64,000 nucleotides of DNA, from contig CAJYQL010000084.1 of NCBI GenBank assembly GCA_913776965.1, positions 24,316 to 88,315 of the forward strand, in the 5' to 3' direction. Position 1 is the first letter of the stretch. Each line of letters opens with the position of its first letter. Position numbers and translations under genes: made by a program. The notes under the pieces are model-generated. The model had not been told where the DNA came from, did not search any database, and was given only the letters and a program-made list of their open reading frames with translations. Below are positions 60,971 to 64,000 of the stretch, one piece after another. Source of the stretch: an uncultured Xylophilus sp. (GTDB lineage Bacteria; Pseudomonadota; Gammaproteobacteria; Burkholderiales; Burkholderiaceae_C).

Positions 60971-61059
60971 CACCGCCCCCGGCCGGGCGCGCCCTAGTCC
61001 CACAGCGCACCGGCGGTCACTTCAGGCATGGTCGACTTATCCAACAGGAGAGCAACACC

Positions 61060-61374
61060 ATGGCTGAAAACGAGAACATCGACTCCACTCCCCGTCCTGC
61101 TCTGCAGGGCGCCGTTCACGGCAAACCGGACGATGCGGTGCCCGACGCGATCGGCCCGTCCGACGATGCCCAGCAGCCCGGCGGCCAAGTCGATGGCGGC
61201 TCCGCCGGCGACCGGATGCAGATCGACTTCGACGACGACGAGATCTACTCCGGCCGCGGCAAGAACGTCCGGATGGGCGGCACGCAGCAGGCCGAGGGCG
61301 GCGACAGCGGCGAGCTGGGGACACCTGCCGAACAGTTGTCCGACCGGATCGGGCCGAGCGACAAGGGCGACTGA
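61060..61374 (+). CDS. Small acidic, probably disordered protein
   Basis: 104 aa, not recognised. Strongly acidic and Gly-rich with no hydrophobic segment; two related peptides are visible (DAIGPSDDAQQPG and DRIGPSDKGD). The core RMQIDFDDDEIYSGRGKNVR is the only complex region. Coding status is supported by a good AGGAG 9 nt before the ATG and by standing alone between metK and the groESL control region. Confidence 0.65.
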   Translation: MAENENIDSTPRPALQGAVHGKPDDAVPDAIGPSDDAQQPGGQVDGGSAGDRMQIDFDDDEIYSGRGKNVRMGGTQQAEGGDSGELGTPAEQLSDRIGPSDKGD

Positions 61375-61410
61375 GCCCGCCTCGCCGACCGCTTTTTCTC
61401 CTCATCCCCC

Positions 61411-61451
61411 GCCGACACCCGGCGTTGCATCGTGCAACGCCGGGTGTCGGC
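61411..61451. terminator. Perfect 19-bp hairpin between the small acidic gene and groES
   Basis: GCCGACACCCGGCGTTGCA (61411-61429) and its exact complement (61433-61451) with a TCG loop. Flanked by CTTTTTCTCC on the left and GTTCCTCTT on the right, so a weak T-tract exists on the plus strand. Likely terminator shielding groESL. Confidence 0.7.
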
Positions 61452-61458
61452 GTTCCTC

Positions 61459-61486
61459 TTGAAACCCGGAGGAAAGCCTATATGAT
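61459..61486 (+). promoter_or_regulatory. groESL promoter (sigma-70, possible sigma-32 overlap)
   Basis: TTGAAA (61459-61464) and TATGAT (61481-61486) with 16-nt spacing. The sequence CTTGAAA at 61458-61464 with CCTATATG at 61477-61484 also resembles a sigma-32 promoter. Confidence 0.65.
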
Positions 61487-61512
61487 TAGCACTCGCAGGA
61501 CCTGAGTGCTAG
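61486..61512. promoter_or_regulatory. CIRCE operator (HrcA binding site)
   Basis: TTAGCACTC - 9 nt - GAGTGCTAG, differing from the CIRCE consensus only in the last base. It overlaps the -10 end and start of the groESL promoter, so HrcA would block transcription. Confidence 0.9.
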
Positions 61513-61614
61513 CAGCATCCGCATTGCATGGCAGGCAGGTCCCCGCAGTCAGCAAAACACCGCGTCCGGCGGTGTTTTTACGAGCCCCAACCGCTTCCAT
61601 TCCTAGGAGATGCA

Positions 61615-61905
61615 ATGAACCTTCGTCCTCTGCACGATCGCGTGATCGTCAAGCGTATCGACAGCGAAACCAAGACCGCTTCCGGCATCGTGATCCCCGA
61701 CGCCGCCGCAGAGAAGCCCGACCAGGGCGAAGTGCTGGCCGTGGGCCCGGGCAAGAAGAACGACAAGGGTGAAGTCTCGGCCGTCGGCGTCAAGGTCGGC
61801 GACCGCGTGCTGTTCGGCAAGTACTCGGGCCAGACCGTCAAGGTCAACGGCGACGAGCTGCTGGTCATGAAGGAAGAAGATCTCTTCGCCGTTGTCGAGA
61901 AGTAA
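61615..61905 (+). CDS. groES: Co-chaperonin GroES
   Basis: 96 aa. Heptameric lid of Gro[22 protein letters not shown] is the standard N-terminus; the mobile loop is [18 protein letters not shown]. Start ATG 61615 has AGGAGA a few nt upstream; an earlier in-frame ATG lies in the leader. groEL follows after 49 nt. Confidence 0.98.
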   Translation: MNLRPLHDRVIVKRIDSETKTASGIVIPDAAAEKPDQGEVLAVGPGKKNDKGEVSAVGVKVGDRVLFGKYSGQTVKVNGDELLVMKEEDLFAVVEK

Positions 61906-61948
61906 GCCCTCTCGCGCACCCACATCTCTCAACCGCATTCTGGAGTAA

Positions 61949-63604
<1,656 letters not shown>

Positions 63605-63671
63605 TCCCGCTACCCGGCTTCGCACGGCGCTGCCGCGCCGTGTCGTTCGCCACCCCCTGGGAGGGGGAGGC

Positions 63672-63705
63672 CCCGCCGGTCCTAGGGAAACCCTAGGACG
63701 GCGGG
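63672..63705. repeat. Inverted repeat between groEL and bioB
   Basis: CCGCCGGTCCTAGGG, AAA, CCCTAGGACGGCGGG: 14 bp with one bulged G. No T-tract. It lies 70 nt after the groEL stop and may protect the mRNA 3' end. Confidence 0.5.
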
Positions 63706-63748
63706 TGCTGGTGAAGGCAGGGGCATTGCGCTTGCCGGCCGGGAATGT

Positions 63749-63786
63749 AAAAAAGCCCGCGGATCGTGAGATCCGCGGGCTTTTTA
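63749..63786. terminator. Bidirectional intrinsic terminator of groESL and bioB
   Basis: GCCCGCGGATC (63755-63765), loop GTGA, GATCCGCGGGC (63770-63780), with six A on the left and five T on the right. Serves both converging transcripts. Confidence 0.92.
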
Positions 63787-63798
63787 CGTTGGGTGCAG

Positions 63799-64000
63799 CT
63801 AGTCGCTGGCGCAGCTGCCGGCCGATGCCGCCGCATCGACCGTCGTGCGGCGGCCCTGCAGGCCGAGCTTCGCCAGCAGCGCGGCATCGGCTTCGACGTC
63901 GGGGTTGCCGGTGACCAGCAGCTTCTCGCCGTAGAAGATCGAGTTGGCGCCGGCCAGGAAACACAGCGCCTGCACCGCCTCGCCCATCTGCTGGCGGCCG
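63799..64000 (-). CDS. bioB: Biotin synthase, C-terminal part (5' end outside window)
   Basis: Last 66 residues only. [20 protein letters not shown] followed by [10 protein letters not shown] is the conserved C-terminal region of BioB, the radical SAM enzyme that inserts sulfur into dethiobiotin. The iron-sulfur cysteines are beyond position 64000. Stop TAG at 63799-63801. Confidence 0.92.
   Translation of the reverse strand, partial: GRQQMGEAVQALCFLAGANSIFYGEKLLVTGNPDVEADAALLAKLGLQGRRTTVDAAASAGSCASD

Overview
This is a GC-rich (roughly two-thirds G+C) chromosomal segment of a betaproteobacterium, most likely Burkholderiales and probably Comamonadaceae. The case rests on gene order: petABC, the mla-his-tat run, gltBD, pilMNOPQ-aroK-aroB-dgt, mrcA/cyaY/lptM/lysA, msrPQ-ccsB-resB-cytochrome c4-engB, lpxL-lpxL-metK, and groESL followed by bioB on the opposite strand. 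The window is almost entirely core genome. I see no prophage, plasmid genes, CRISPR array, rRNA or tRNA.

Layout. 1-2594 (-): cytochrome bc1 genes petA-petB-petC (petC cut by the window edge). 2731-5045: mscL (+), then pdxA and a NIF3-family gene (-). 5131-10951 (+): a membrane-anchored Deg-type protease and a complete branched-chain amino acid type ABC transporter (binding protein, two permeases, two ATPases). 11024-27482 (-): 16.5 kb read in one direction: tatCBA, hinT, a small membrane protein, hisEIF, an aldose-epimerase-like gene, hisAHBCDG, ibaG, a two-gene ABC exporter, and the Mla phospholipid-transport genes mlaB, C, A, D, E, F (listed in coordinate order; transcription runs from mlaF). 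27559-33802 (-): gltBD behind an apparent sigma-54 promoter. 33995-36266 (-): a RAYT-type transposase relative without its catalytic residues, a methyltransferase and a DUF1415 gene. 36425-46251 (-): dgt, aroB, aroK, an Ig-like lipoprotein, then pilQ, P, O, N, M. 46493-50930: mrcA (+), cyaY (-), lptM-lysA (+). 50950-57005 (-): msrQ, msrP, the system II cytochrome c assembly pair ccsB/resB and a dihaem cytochrome c4. 57098-64000: engB (+), two lpxL-type acyltransferases (-), metK (+), a small acidic protein (+), groES-groEL (+), and the 3' end of bioB (-).

How parts work together. PetABC, CcsB/ResB and cytochrome c4 belong to one respiratory theme: ResB/CcsB attach haem to c-type cytochromes, bc1 reduces them, and the Tat system probably exports the Rieske protein and MsrP. 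Mla and the LpxL paralogues concern the outer membrane. The his genes form a near-complete pathway with a short-form HisG that should need HisZ, which is not in this window.

Most interesting non-genic signals: (1) about ten copies of a short hairpin-forming repeat (core near CATAGCTG...GCGCAGGCGGGACGGGCGC), several of which supply stop codons, a start codon or protein tails; (2) an intact RAYT-like gene with all three expected catalytic residues replaced; (3) a SAM-II-like riboswitch candidate starting at the predicted metK transcription start; (4) a GG-N10-GC sigma-54 promoter upstream of gltBD; (5) CIRCE and a heat-shock type promoter before groESL; (6) very short or leaderless arrangements at cyaY/lptM and cytochrome c4.
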